NCBI GenBank assembly: GCA_017354895.1
Contig: CP071494.1
Coordinates: forward strand, 1,116,001 to 1,180,000
DNA: 64,000 nucleotides
Direction: 5' to 3'
DNA from: Podospora comata
Taxonomy: Eukaryota > Ascomycota > Sordariomycetes > Sordariales > Podosporaceae
In this document: positions 23,650 through 34,367 of the stretch, one piece after another
Position numbering within the stretch: the stretch's first letter is position 1
Layout: every line of letters begins with the position of its first letter
The notes under the pieces: model-generated
Database searches by the model: none
Seen by the model: the letters and a program-made list of their open reading frames with translations, nothing else
What the model was told of the DNA's origin: nothing
Translations under genes and position numbers: made by a program

Positions 23650-26600
23650 CTTGGCTCGCCTCCACGGAACACGAGGTAGGCACCAGACAAGGAGAAGAGA
23701 TGATGATCAGGAGAAGTTGGCCGCCGTAATTCGATGCCCGGCGTGCGATTGCGTTTTGATGGGGGGGTTAGAAATGGCGTGCCCTATGCGTTGGCAAAAG
23801 AGATGGTTAGAGATGAAACGCATTTCAAAGGTTTATGCGTCCATAAAGGAAGGGGTAGCGCGAGGGCGTACCCTACTCTCTAGGATCGGCAGAGGCCCTC
23901 GCGAAGGGCGAAACCAGCGTGTCTACGTACAGAAATGTCCAAGGTATATAGTTGATGGTAGGCCGCAAATGCAGAAAAAGGGCGTTGCAGAGATGAAAAT
24001 GAGGATAATCCGAGTCGGCGCCGACCAAATGCCTCAGCCGTGATGGAGAGGATGGTGTCGGTGTCGGTCTGCTGTGCCACTCACGGGCAAGCTGTTGATG
24101 GCAATGGACGTGGCGGTCTTGGGTTGCAGCAGTCGGTCGAATGCTGCTGAAGATTCGGTGATGGAGAGAGTGTTTGGGTGTGTGACGGATGGGCTCGCCG
24201 TGCCTGATGGTGTGAGAGGCTGGGTTGTCTGGTTCAGTTGGAGCAGGCGAGCTGCTGGTTTTTTGCAGTCTTGGGCCCTGGAGAATGTCCAGAACATTAC
24301 AGGTTGGCCCAGCCTGTGTTAGTGGCTAGATGGATGCCTAAGGCCAACACCACCCGCGCTTGTGGGCCCAAATTTGTACCAATTTCCAAGTCTCGGCACC
24401 ACATCCGACCGACATCGCGCTTGCATATTCACATTCATCACAGGGTAAAATTGTATGTTCTACAAGAGATTTGCTCTTTTATTCCGTCTATTTTACTTTT
24501 ATCACCCCGTCACCTCCGCTGGGAGACCCGGAGACTCGAGGGGAAAGCTTCCATGTCGGCTGACTAGGTACTTCCAGGTACTTGTTGTCTAGGGGCGAAG
24601 CGGAGCCCTAACAGCCTTTCAAGGATGGGGGTCCACGGTCGAGGTCTTTTGCTGGGTGCCAAAGAAAGCTGGAAGGGGCAAAATTCACAAGCAGCTGCGG
24701 GGTGAGATGGAGGATAACCCACCACCAACTACTCACCGAACCCTAGCGCGCGATGCCGATAGACCACACACACTCTCTTCTGGATGACATGGGAGTTCAT
24801 GCAACAATTGAAGGGAGCATCTGATGCTGAAGAAAACTAGACGCCGTTGGCGGTCATCAGGTTTACACATGGAGGGCCATTGAAGCGTGGCAGGCGAACG
24901 GCGCCGTTTCAACCAGCTCTTTAGAGTTTGCCCACCATCAGATCGGAAACACTTCTCACGTCGACAACTTCTCCTCTTCTCTCCTCTCCTCTCGCGGAGC
25001 TGCAGTTGGTAACCATGCACAAGAGCCGGCGTTGTGTGACCCGTCCACTTCTTACACCTTGATGGCCCAAATGCCCAACAATGTATCGCCCTCGCCGTCT
25101 GCCGAGCTGTTCGGGTCGTCTGATTCCCCAAGCCCATCGTTCACTCGTTGGAAACTGAGCGCTACCTCCCACCCTCCCGCCTACTGCACTCCAACTCACA
25201 AACGACAGCTCGCAGCTTTCATGCATTCGTGGGGTCGGTGCGCATATCACGTTCTCGCAGCTTTACGGAGTAGAGCTTCAACCCAAGCGGAGAAGGGCCG
25301 TGATGCCACCCCTGTTGGTGGTTGATCCCCCACCGACCCTCTTGAACAACGTTCAGGCCCAAACCGCTATCCGCACCAGACCCACCCCGTCGCCCTTCTT
25401 CTTTCAATATCACTCCCTTGTGATTCGATTCTCTCTCCGGCATTTAACGGCGGCGTAGTCACCGCCCTGCCTACAGGAAACGCTTGCGTAGACCAGTCAG
25501 CCTGAAACGAATACCTATCACCAAACCGCACAGATCCTAGTGTCCGCCCATCGACTTAGAAATTTTAGGTGCCATTTACCGCTGACGTCGTGGCTGGAAA
25601 GCGGCACAGATCTGACCTTGGGGGGTTCCAGCCCGGAGAGGCAAGTTCCATGATGACACCCAGTCAAGGCGAGAAAGGGTACGGAAAAAAAAGATCTTGG
25701 TTTTATAGCCTGAAATCAAGCATTTTTTTCAGCTCGGCATTTCCCCCCTTGCCTCATCGCAAAACCTCCAGCATCAAATACCTGTCTCAGTTCAGCCTCT
25801 TGATTATTTTGCTCAATCGAAGACTATCATCAGCATCTCTCCGCGCTGATCACCCATCAGCTGAAGATGAGGGGCTTTGCTAAACCTCATCCGTCACATA
25901 CACACGTGAATATCTTTGTCACTCTACACAAGACACACAGTATGGATACCGGTCCATCACGCCAAGCATCACCACCACCGACAAGCCAAGAGCATGCAAT
26001 GAGGGGTAACTACCCCTTCTCCTCACTCTCACCCCCGAGCTGAAAGAGAAAGGGTTCCACATCTCAAACCGGGTTTTTGCGTAATGTCAAACGGCAGCGG
26101 ATGGACGGGCGGCTGTGTCTGTGTTATTTCGATCGAAGTGCAAGATCTTTGACATTGTCTGAAGCGCTGTAAAGGCTTGACATCTTGCCGCTGGTGAGTT
26201 TGTGTATAAATATACATACTGGCGGCAGCAGGAACCCGTATACGCCTCGGCGCTTAACAATGTTCAACAACAACAACCGCCAGCCCCCAAAAAGGAACTC
26301 TCAGTTGGACAAGAGACGCGGCTGTTTGTCTCATTTTCTTTTTTTTCTTTTTCTCGAACGTCGATCTGACAAAGGCTCAGGGTTCGATGAATCGAAGTTT
26401 TATTACAAAGAGAGAACGAATTGTGCGGTTGCGGATAGCTGCAGGAGGTGGGAGCGGGGGGGGGGGGAACATTCGATTCCCATATTAAAAACATGCAATG
26501 CAAGCGGAGAATGGGAGTTGGTAGCAGCAGCCAAGAAGGAACCCCTATTCTTTACAGGTTATACTACCTACCTGACTTACATTCTGTTTCTTTGTGCGGG

Positions 26601-27730
26601 TGTAATGAGGTAGGGTTGTATTGGATACTCTCATACATAACATATGGAAAATGTAAGAAGGGGAGGTCTGTGTGTAGGTTCGTTTAGGTAGGTACACAAA
26701 CGTAGGTTTCATGTTTGGGAGTTTTTCTAGCGTTTCCATCTGTGGAAGTTTGAAGGTTGGGTATGCACGCTCGGATGGCCAGCCAGACTTTGAGTTTTGG
26801 CATACTTTTTGACCGATCACCCGACCCACAGGGTGAGGAAAGGGAAGAGGCGGCGGTAGATCTGGGAGGCGATATCGCCGGCATCACCGGTTGTGGGATC
26901 GACAGTTGTTGACGCCTTAACACCAACCCAACTGCCTACATTATCTTCAGCTGACGAGATATACACTACAAGAGAGGGGTGTATAACATATACACTATTA
27001 CTTTATGACTTGGGATCGACAAGCTGTGTGTTGTATACACCCGTTATTCCCGCCTTGTTGGGTTCTGGTCTTGTGTCCGAGCTGTCAAAATCTCCGGCTC
27101 CGATCCCGGGTTCTGTGTTACTGGGGAAGCATCGCACGAATCTGAACTTAGGTAAGGTGAGGTGGGGATAACGAAGAATCATGCCATGTCAACATAAAGC
27201 TAGTGTTATGACGAAAATGGCACTGAGAATAGGATGATGAACTGCTTCCGATGTTTCCATTATACGCGTCTCTAGCTAATCAGCCACCGAGAAGCCCAGC
27301 TATATGACACGAGTCCAGAGAAACAACTGAGTGACCTAAGAGCAAATTGTACAATTATTTTCGCTGAGTCGTTATGTGTGTCCATCTTCCATATGTAGCA
27401 TTATGAATTAAATCCTTTCAGCTCAAGATTTTGTCTCGTCGTACCTGGAATAACAAAAAGCCGTCACACTTCAACACTATAAACTAATTGTAGAAGTTCT
27501 CTCATCATGGAAACGCCTATAACTTAATAAGATTAGGTAATCCCATATTACAACTCCTCACGTCACGAAACATCTACACATAAGTTCTGTGTTATAATCG
27601 TTTGCATGGGACAACAAAACACTACAAGTGAAAGAATATATAGAGCCCCAAAAGCAAAAGTCATGATTCAACAAAGAAGGGGCAGTGGCGAATATTCAGC
27701 GCCAACTTCTCGACAAGACCCAAGTTGTGA

Positions 27731-27888
27731 CTCGACTTTGTAGTCGAAGAGCACTTATAGGAATTAAACAGCCAAGCCGTAAAGTCAAATAGAGACTCAG
27801 AACTTATAACTCAACTCGATAGCTAAAGAACATTCTCAAGAAATATAAACAGCCAACCAAGTCATAAAAGTCCAGCCTCAAAACTCAC
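27731..27888. repeat. Imperfect tandem repeat, two units of about 78 bp
   Basis: Unit 1 (27731-27808) and unit 2 (27810-27888) share ordered blocks: ACTCRACT, then TAGTCGAAGA versus TAGCTAAAGA, then AAACAGCCAA, then a TAAAGTC/AAAAGTC block, then CTCARAACT. The units are well diverged and sit in AT-rich sequence. They end about 40 bp from the Pol III-like element. Divergence fits an old duplication, possibly touched by repeat-induced point mutation. Confidence 0.55.
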
Positions 27889-27925
27889 AGAAAGCTCACC
27901 CCCAATCTTCTAACAAGGGGCTATG

Positions 27926-28119
27926 AAAACCTCGAAAGGTTTTAACGAAGAAGAATCGAACTCGGGGCCTATCGGTTGCAAAACCCCGGCGGTAGGCGGT
28001 GGGCAGTAAACAGCAGCTCGGACATCCTTACCATTTGACTTGACCACACAGGTGTGTGGCGCCCTGGTAAGCATTCCAGAGCTGCTGTTGGAAAGGGGCA
28101 TGTTTTGACCTAATATATA
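27926..28119 (-). ncRNA. Putative Pol III-type structured RNA element, copy 2
   Basis: Same order of parts as the element at 9783-9975. On the minus strand it starts with the identical TATATATTAGGTCAA block (28105-28119). Then comes a long hairpin whose arms are 28065-28087 and 28011-28033. The arms pair as nine base pairs (CAGCAGCTC with GAGCTGCTG), a one-base bulge, three pairs, another bulge, then ten positions with one mismatch. The 31-base loop holds its own CCACACA/TGTGTGG hairpin. The 3' arm carries TGGTAAGG, the A-box-like signal. A CGGGG/CCCCG stem directly precedes the B-box-like GAGTTCGATTC (27953-27963), and a terminal AAAACC-TTTCGA-GGTTTT hairpin (27926-27943) ends in TTTT, a possible Pol III stop. 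The hairpin resembles a small-RNA precursor. A tRNA-derived repeat is the main alternative. Confidence 0.45.
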
Positions 28120-28382
28120 AGCCATCGTTTGCTCCTTCTTTGAAGGTGTGCACAAAGTCGAGTCGTGAGGTCAAGTCGCACAGCAACAGAACCACACCAG
28201 ACCCATCTCGTCTCACAAAGCTGGAGTCAAACAGTTGATCAAATTACTTTAATTACACAGCAGCAAAGCCGAACAACCCATCATACCCAATATACACAAC
28301 CAACATACCCCCCTCAATGCTATCCCAAATCAAAAGCCCACCAACGCCTTGCTCAAATCAACCCTCTCCCCCAATCTCAACA

Positions 28383-29747
28383 TTAATCCCCACTAACCCT
28401 AGCATGCCTAAAATACTTCATCCCCACCCACGCAACCACCACCCAAACCCAGGCCATCACACAACTAAGTATTATCAACGCAGGATAATACCCCACAATC
28501 GGCAACGTCGGATCATCCTCCAACTCAGGCGGCGCATACGGTGTAGTCCCCACATCCCACGCCCAGCTCCAAACCCCCAAGCAGCTCCCCATCCCAATCA
28601 CAAACACCGTCCACGTCACAATCAACACCACCCACCCCCACCACTCCGTCTCGGAATAGTCCCAGTCTGAGTCTGGTTGTGGCAAGGGTGTCGTTGATAG
28701 CCCTGCCAGAGAGGTGAGTGCCAGCGGGGACTTCGCTCTCTGAACCGTGCCGCGACGGCGTTGGATTGATGGGAGGATTGATGAGCCTGAGGTGGATGAT
28801 CCGAGGCCCAACGGTCGGGGAGGGCTGTGGGGAGAATGGGGGAGGTTGAGAAAGTAAGATTCTGACCCCGAGGCGGAGGAGACAGAGGCTCTTTCCGGGC
28901 GGAGGAGGTTAACGGAGGAGGAGGTGGACGAGAGGTTCGAGGTTGATGAACCCGGCCCGGTGGGGACGGCCATGTGGAGGGCGTCTTCATCGTCCGTGGT
29001 GCTGTAGCTTATACTTGGGCTTCTTGAGCCGGTGATGCTATTTCTTGAGCTGGGCGTGTTGGAATTTATAGGGGCCAATGCGGCAGTGGGGGTTGCGTCT
29101 GGATCGGACGGTTGGGAACCACTTCGGCTGGCATATCCGTCCATGCTGGGTCGGGGTGTGAGGTCTGATATTCCCAGACCGTACGGTGTAGATGTATTAA
29201 TAGAATTCTTCAAGATACCGCTATTATTCTGGAGGTGTACTGTGTTTGATGTAACCGAGGTCGGCGCGGTGCCGGCTGTGACTTGGATTGGTGTCCCGTT
29301 TGGTTCTCCATAGACGTTCAATTTTGTGTCGATTGTTAGTCCACGATCCCGCTTTTCTCTTTGAGCACCCCGCCCCAACAGGGCAACCTTTCGCAACGAT
29401 CCTCTACGTCGTCGTGTTTTTAGCGATTGCGGCTGCTGGGTTTGATATTGGATAATGTGAGGCAACGGCGGGGGCGCAGCGTTGGGCGCACCCGCGTGGC
29501 GTGGAGGAGTGTCGGCCGGTATGGAGGTGAAAGAGGGCGTGGGAGGAAATGTTGTGATCTCGGTCTCGTTGGTGTTGCGGCGGGATCGTGGGCGGTGTTC
29601 GCCCGAGTTTCGCATAAAAGGTAGTTTCGAAAGCAAGCCTCCAGCGCCAGAGCTGCTGCGCTTGCGACCGGGCGCTGGACGAGTTGGGACGGAAGATGGC
29701 GTATCGGCGCCGGCGCCTGTGACCGATGACGACTCGTCCATGGCCAA
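28383..29747 (-). CDS. Unknown protein with a C-terminal double membrane segment, 454 aa
   Basis: Single-exon frame. The first 350 residues are low in complexity: serine-, proline- and threonine-rich with basic patches (KTRRRRGSLRKVALLGRG near residue 110). They look disordered and rich in possible phosphorylation sites. The last 90 residues are ordered and tryptophan-rich. WWGWVVLIVTWTVFVIGMGS starts the first membrane segment, a short loop holds PYAPPELEDDPTLPIVGYYP, and ALIILSCVMAWVWVVVAWVG forms the second. A short basic tail follows. The topology suggests a tail-anchored hairpin with a large cytosolic N-terminus. I recognise no domain and assign no function. It is divergent from zrg17, with about 0.7 kb between their starts. 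Confidence 0.8.
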   Translation of the reverse strand: MAMDESSSVTGAGADTPSSVPTRPAPGRKRSSSGAGGLLSKLPFMRNSGEHRPRSRRNTNETEITTFPPTPSFTSIPADTPPRHAGAPNAAPPPLPHIIQYQTQQPQSLKTRRRRGSLRKVALLGRGAQREKRDRGLTIDTKLNVYGEPNGTPIQVTAGTAPTSVTSNTVHLQNNSGILKNSINTSTPYGLGISDLTPRPSMDGYASRSGSQPSDPDATPTAALAPINSNTPSSRNSITGSRSPSISYSTTDDEDALHMAVPTGPGSSTSNLSSTSSSVNLLRPERASVSSASGSESYFLNLPHSPHSPPRPLGLGSSTSGSSILPSIQRRRGTVQRAKSPLALTSLAGLSTTPLPQPDSDWDYSETEWWGWVVLIVTWTVFVIGMGSCLGVWSWAWDVGTTPYAPPELEDDPTLPIVGYYPALIILSCVMAWVWVVVAWVGMKYFRHARVSGD

Positions 29748-30473
29748 TGGGAGATATCGGGGACCTGAATATGGCGTAGGAGAACAGACAGTTTCCGAAC
29801 AAGGTTCTGGCTAGGAGGATGTCTGTGTCGCGGCGGCCACGGGGAGTCAATGGCGTGTTACCCCTCGAAATAATAGGGCACGTCCAAACAGGGTCTCAGA
29901 TCCATCTGTCAGGGCAAGCCGGTGGGGTGGACTGGCGTTGAAACTGCTGTTTTGGGACCAGGAACAAGACATGGACATTCACATCTTGAGATGGGATTTG
30001 ATGGATTGAGGCTCAACAACGCGAGAAATGCAACATTTCCAAACCCCTGCAAACGTTAGGTGACAGGCCACCCGGCGCCATCCCGGCAGGCAACGTACCC
30101 CTGAATTTGATGGTTTACGACCGACCCCCCTCCCCTAGGTCCCTCCATTGGCCAACACTGAAATCAATGATGGAGGCTATGAAACAACGGAATGAGACAA
30201 TATGGGAAGATAGGTATTGCAGATTCTACATGTTCTCTTGCATAGCGCTATCTCCAAATCCAGTCAAAGATATCAAAGACGCAAAGACGTCCACAGCCCA
30301 GCGCATCTGGCCTTCCCCAGTAGGAACCTCCCGCAAAACGGTGTAACCCCACGCTAGGCAAAAAGGGGAAGGCGTCCAGGAACACCCTGGAGATCGGACA
30401 CGCCCAGCTCCGCCCGCCTCGAACACTCCTCGACGACGAACGAACCACCTGCTGCCCACAGCGTGCGCTGTCG
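29748..30473. other. Divergent promoter region, unknown membrane protein / zrg17
   Basis: About 0.7 kb between two divergent starts. No RNA gene, TATA-like box of note or coding fragment was recognised. Confidence 0.55.
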
Positions 30474-32166
30474 ATGGCTCCAGGTCCAAAGCCGTCTCTT
30501 CAACCTCCAGGGACACCGCCGACGCCGGTTTTTGCGATTACCGGTCAACACGGCGAGCCCTCTTTTCACTTTGTTTGCGACGATTTGGATCTGGATCAGC
30601 AACAACAACAGCCAGGTCGAAATCATCCAAACAACGAACCCGAGGCAACCATCCGATCAGAGCCGGAAGCCGCGCCCTTTTCGTCCCCAGTACAGCATTA
30701 CCTCGCGCCCTCCCCACGAAGCAGTCCTGCCGCCTTCCTCGATCCCTACTCTCACCACCCGTCGCTACGGCCGCCAACGCCCGATCATCTCTTCAACAGC
30801 ATGTCGTCCGATGGGGGCCTTGCCGTCAACGGCGGCGATGCGCCTGCCATGAAGAACCCCTTCAACTTCCAAACCCAGATTATCTCGTCTGGACCGGTCA
30901 AATCTGTATGTCTTCGGCCTCTTCCTATCCAATCACTCAGCTAACAACTCTCAGAACATCGGCCAACGCCGCGGCCACAGATACAAACACTCCTCCATCT
31001 CGGCCACTCACCAAATCTTCCAAGAACCACCCCCTCGACCGCCCCCCGTCCTCCCCGCCTCCCTCCCCATCCCAACCCTCCGAGAAGCCTGGTCGAGCAT
31101 GCAGCGCGATCAAAAAGCCAGGTTATGGTGGTGCTCCCTCCACGCCCTCATCGCCCTCTACGTCTTCCTCTCAGCCGAAGGCTCCCTGGCCATGACAGCC
31201 CTCTCCCACCTAGTCTTCTTCGACGTCGGCTCCGCCGCAGTCTGCGTAGCAGTCGACGTCCTAGGCAACTTTGAAGTATGGCGCCGCTCCTCGATCCGGC
31301 ACCCCTTCGGCCTCCAACGAGCCGAAGTCCTCGCCGGCTTCGCAATGTCTGTCTTTCTCGTCTTTGGCGGATTCGACCTGATCTCGCACTCCATGAAAGA
31401 CGTCCTCGAATCCGTCGGCCACCACGCCCCTCACCACCCCGTCTCAACAACCGATGACTCCTCCCAACCCGCCGGCGGTGGCCACGGAGGTGGTGGTCAC
31501 AGTCACGGAGCACGATACATCACCCCCGGCACCCTCGACCTCGCCTCCTTCGCAGCCTTTGTTTCAACCCTCATCTCTGCCTACGGCCTGCGAAACCATG
31601 GCCGGATCCGCCGTGTCATGCGCGTGCCGCTGCCGTACCTCTCCTCCCTCCTACCCGAATCCACCATCCTTTCCAATCCCTTCCACTTTCTCACCGTCTG
31701 CTTTTCAGGCATCATGCTTGTCCTGCCGCTAGTCTACATCCCCCACATCATCTGGCTCGACCGTCTAATCTGCGCGACGATTTCCTTGTCTATGTTTTTT
31801 CTCGGGGCTCGTCTCGCAGTAGGACAAGGGTTTATGCTCCTCATGTCGTACAACCACGTCGACAGCAAAAAACAAAAGGGGGACAGCAGCGAAGTCGCCA
31901 GCGTGATCAAGGAAATTGAGAGCGAGCCGCAGGTTCAGAGGGTGGAGGAGGCGCAGTTTTGGCAGGTGCACTATGGGCTTGCGATGGCGAATCTGAAGGT
32001 CAAGGTTAAGGGGGGGGAGATGATGGGGGGAGGGCAGGGGCAGGATGGGGCGGTCAGCCAGTTACGGCAGAGATTGGGGAGGGTGGTGCAGAATCGATTG
32101 GGGGAGGGGTATGGGAGGGGGGGGAGTTTGAGGTGGGAGGTTACTGTGCAGATGAGTAGTGACTGA
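30474..32166 (+). CDS. zrg17: Zrg17-like cation diffusion facilitator subunit
   Basis: A zinc transporter subunit of the secretory pathway; in yeasts Zrg17 pairs with Msc2 (Cis4 in fission yeast) to load zinc into the ER/Golgi. Exon 1 is 30474-30905 (144 codons) and exon 2 is 30955-32166, giving 547 aa. The N-terminal 160 residues are proline-rich and end in the family signature QRRGHRYKHSSISATHQIF. Six hydrophobic segments follow, beginning with LWWCSLHALIALYVFLSAEG. A histidine-glycine loop (GGGHGGGGHSHGARY) sits between segments 4 and 5. The usual HxxxD metal sites of active CDF proteins are not seen: segment 2 has SHLVFFD, with spacing off by one, and segment 5 lacks both residues. That fits a non-transporting partner in a heterodimer. 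Confidence 0.88.
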
Positions 32167-32693
32167 TTGGGTAGGGGTCTTGGGTAGCAAAATGGGAAGG
32201 AAGAGAGGGATTGTACATAGCTCTGTCATTGTGGGGTGGGAACTTACATGGCGTTACTGGATTTTTATATAAATATATTTTTTGGAGGATGGGTTTATAT
32301 TGGATGAGATACCTTATATAGGGCGAGCTTACAAGTTGAGTGTTTTGAAGGACTGCTGTTATCATGTCGTGAGTGATGCGGGTGAGGTTACATATCACTT
32401 GCCTAGTCCTCAGTTTTGTAGGCACCTTGATGGATAGTACCCCTGACACTCATACACACACACACACATCACAACCCCAGTACTGATCAAAGTGTTCCAA
32501 ATCTGAAAGCTTGAATTCAAGAATAATTACAAAGACATATACACAAAAACAAGAGGTATCCGATCCCGCTTATTCCACTTCCGAACCAACGCCGGAACAA
32601 GCCAAACCATAACTTTTGACTCCGCAGTAAGCCAATTGTGCCCGTAACCGACCTTCGCCCAAAACAGTATCCCCCAAAAAGTCACCAGCAACC
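32167..32693. other. Convergent 3' region, zrg17 / dug3
   Basis: About 0.5 kb between two convergent stops, AT-rich around 32260-32300 and with a short CA repeat near 32453-32468. Probably two 3' untranslated regions. Confidence 0.6.
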
Positions 32694-34367
32694 CTACCGC
32701 AGCGCCAACTCGGGAAACATCCTCGCAATCTTATCCGGATTCCCATACTCTGTCCTCGCCGGCGTCGGCTCCGGCGTCACAGGACTAGTATCGCTCAAAT
32801 ACGGCCCCAGCATCCCCGCGTGCCCTCCCGCATCCACCGCGCTCAAGCTCGCCCTCTTCTTCTTGATGTTCCCCTGACTTGGCTGGGTTTGTCTCACAGT
32901 CGGCACCTCCGGTGCTGGAGGAGCCCCGCCGACAAGCGTCGAGCTCGACTCTGAATGCGAGAGTGGTGTCCGTGTTCTTGGGACGGTTGAACTGCTCTCT
33001 TGACGGGCATAAGGAAAGGTAGGGATCGTGGGGCCGAGGAGGCGTTTTTGTGGGTGGTTTTGTTTGTTCTCTTGAGGTTGGGGCGCGCAAGCTGGACCGC
33101 AAGTGGTGGATGGGCCGGCGATGGTGGGAATTGGGCCCGAGATGCCGGCGCGGAGGGTGGTTTTCTCGTTGGCCGAGAGGCCGCGGGCTCGGACAAAGGC
33201 TGCCGAGCGGCGGTGTTGGGGGTTGCGGTCGTAGTATTGGTCTTTGATGGGATGAACCATTACCGTCTGATTGTGGATGGTGAGGATTGAGTTTGTTGGG
33301 ACGTTGACCCAGTTTTCTATTGCGCGGATGGTTAGTTTGGGACAATTATGGGGATCGGGGGTGAACATACCTCGCTCAAAGGAAAGGGGTTCACTGGCTA
33401 CTAGAACTACATCTGCCCCCTTGTCGCTGCGCTCCATTTGATAGTCCCTCTTGTCGGGGGTGGGAGCGCGGGTTTCCCAGAGTGTGCCCGACGAGTAGTA
33501 TAAACTGGCGGCTTCGTCCGAGGCACTACCTACGTAGCGGGTGCAGATGACGCTATGGCCGTCTGATACGGCAAAGTTGAGTAAACTTCTGGTGTCGACA
33601 TTCTCAGAGTGGATAACGCTCTCGGGAATGTTGTCGATGAGTTCGTTGATGAGGGCAATTGTTTTGAGCATCGCCTTTCTAAGAACCGTTGGCCCAAATC
33701 CATCGGCTGGCTGGGAGCTGGGGTTGTGTCCCATGCGCTCGAGTGTGTCCAAGAACAAGGCAAACGCCCATTCACTGTCGGTCCCTCCCACTACTCCAAG
33801 ATACCACTTGTCGGCCAGCCGCTCGCCGAGCCTCCTCTTAATCTGCTTCCAGCCGCCGATGCCGCCATTGTGCATCCAGATCAAGCTGCCGTGGGAGAAT
33901 GGGTGGCAATTGTCTTCGCTCAGTGACCCTTCGGTGGTGGCGCGGACATGGGCGAAGATGAGGTGAGAGGCTGTCTTGGAAGCCAATCGTTGGAGGTTGA
34001 CGCAGTTCCAGGCTGGTGTGGTCGAGGTGAAGAGGCAGGGCGCAGCGCCTAGCTTGGGGTCGGTGTAGAAGCCAATGCCGAACCCGTCGGCGTTGTTTTG
34101 ACCACGTCGAGTGTCCTGTTGGAGGTGTGTAAGTTGAAGTCCCTTGTCGGCGCTATGCTTGCTCGCGTGGTACTCACCAGCCGGAGGCGAGAGTCAAATG
34201 ACTGCTTGAGGATGGAGTGTGCTGGGTCGAGGACTAGCTTTGAAAGCAAGATCTCGTCGCTCCCTTTGTAGACCTGAGCATTAGACACCATACATCAGTA
34301 AATCAATTCCCCAACGAGAACCGCCAAAGTATATGGCGCATAGCGGACATACCAGGAACCGGCACAT
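32694..34367 (-). CDS. dug3: Dug3, class II glutamine amidotransferase of glutathione breakdown
   Basis: With Dug2, Dug3 forms the cytosolic complex that removes glutamate from glutathione in the alternative degradation pathway. Exons are 34353-34367, 34178-34273, 33371-34115 and 32694-33316, giving 492 aa. Exon 1 encodes only MCRFL; C2 is the N-terminal nucleophile after methionine removal. The joined N-terminus reads MCRFLVYKGSDEILLSKL, the family hallmark. RRGQNNADGFGIGFYTD, ASHLIFAHVRATTEG, NCHPF and WMHNGGIGGW follow, all typical of Ntn amidotransferases. Intron 3 (33317-33370) is 54 bp, free of stops and in frame; its removal is chosen because it yields ERENWVNVPTNS, the conserved join. 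The last 180 residues are low in complexity and longer than in yeast. Confidence 0.93.

Larger units (their letters stand above)
23650..28382. other. 4.7-kb gene-poor region
   Basis: The widest gap in the window. The left part (23650 to about 24320) is likely the samB promoter and leader. Scattered frames of 60-140 codons, such as those at 24733-25137 and 25569-25883, show no domains. A G-run lies near 26457-26467. From about 27180 the sequence becomes AT-rich and holds two imperfect 78-bp repeats (27731-27888) and the second Pol III-like element (27926-28119). No transposon ends or coding relics were recognised. Confidence 0.55.
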
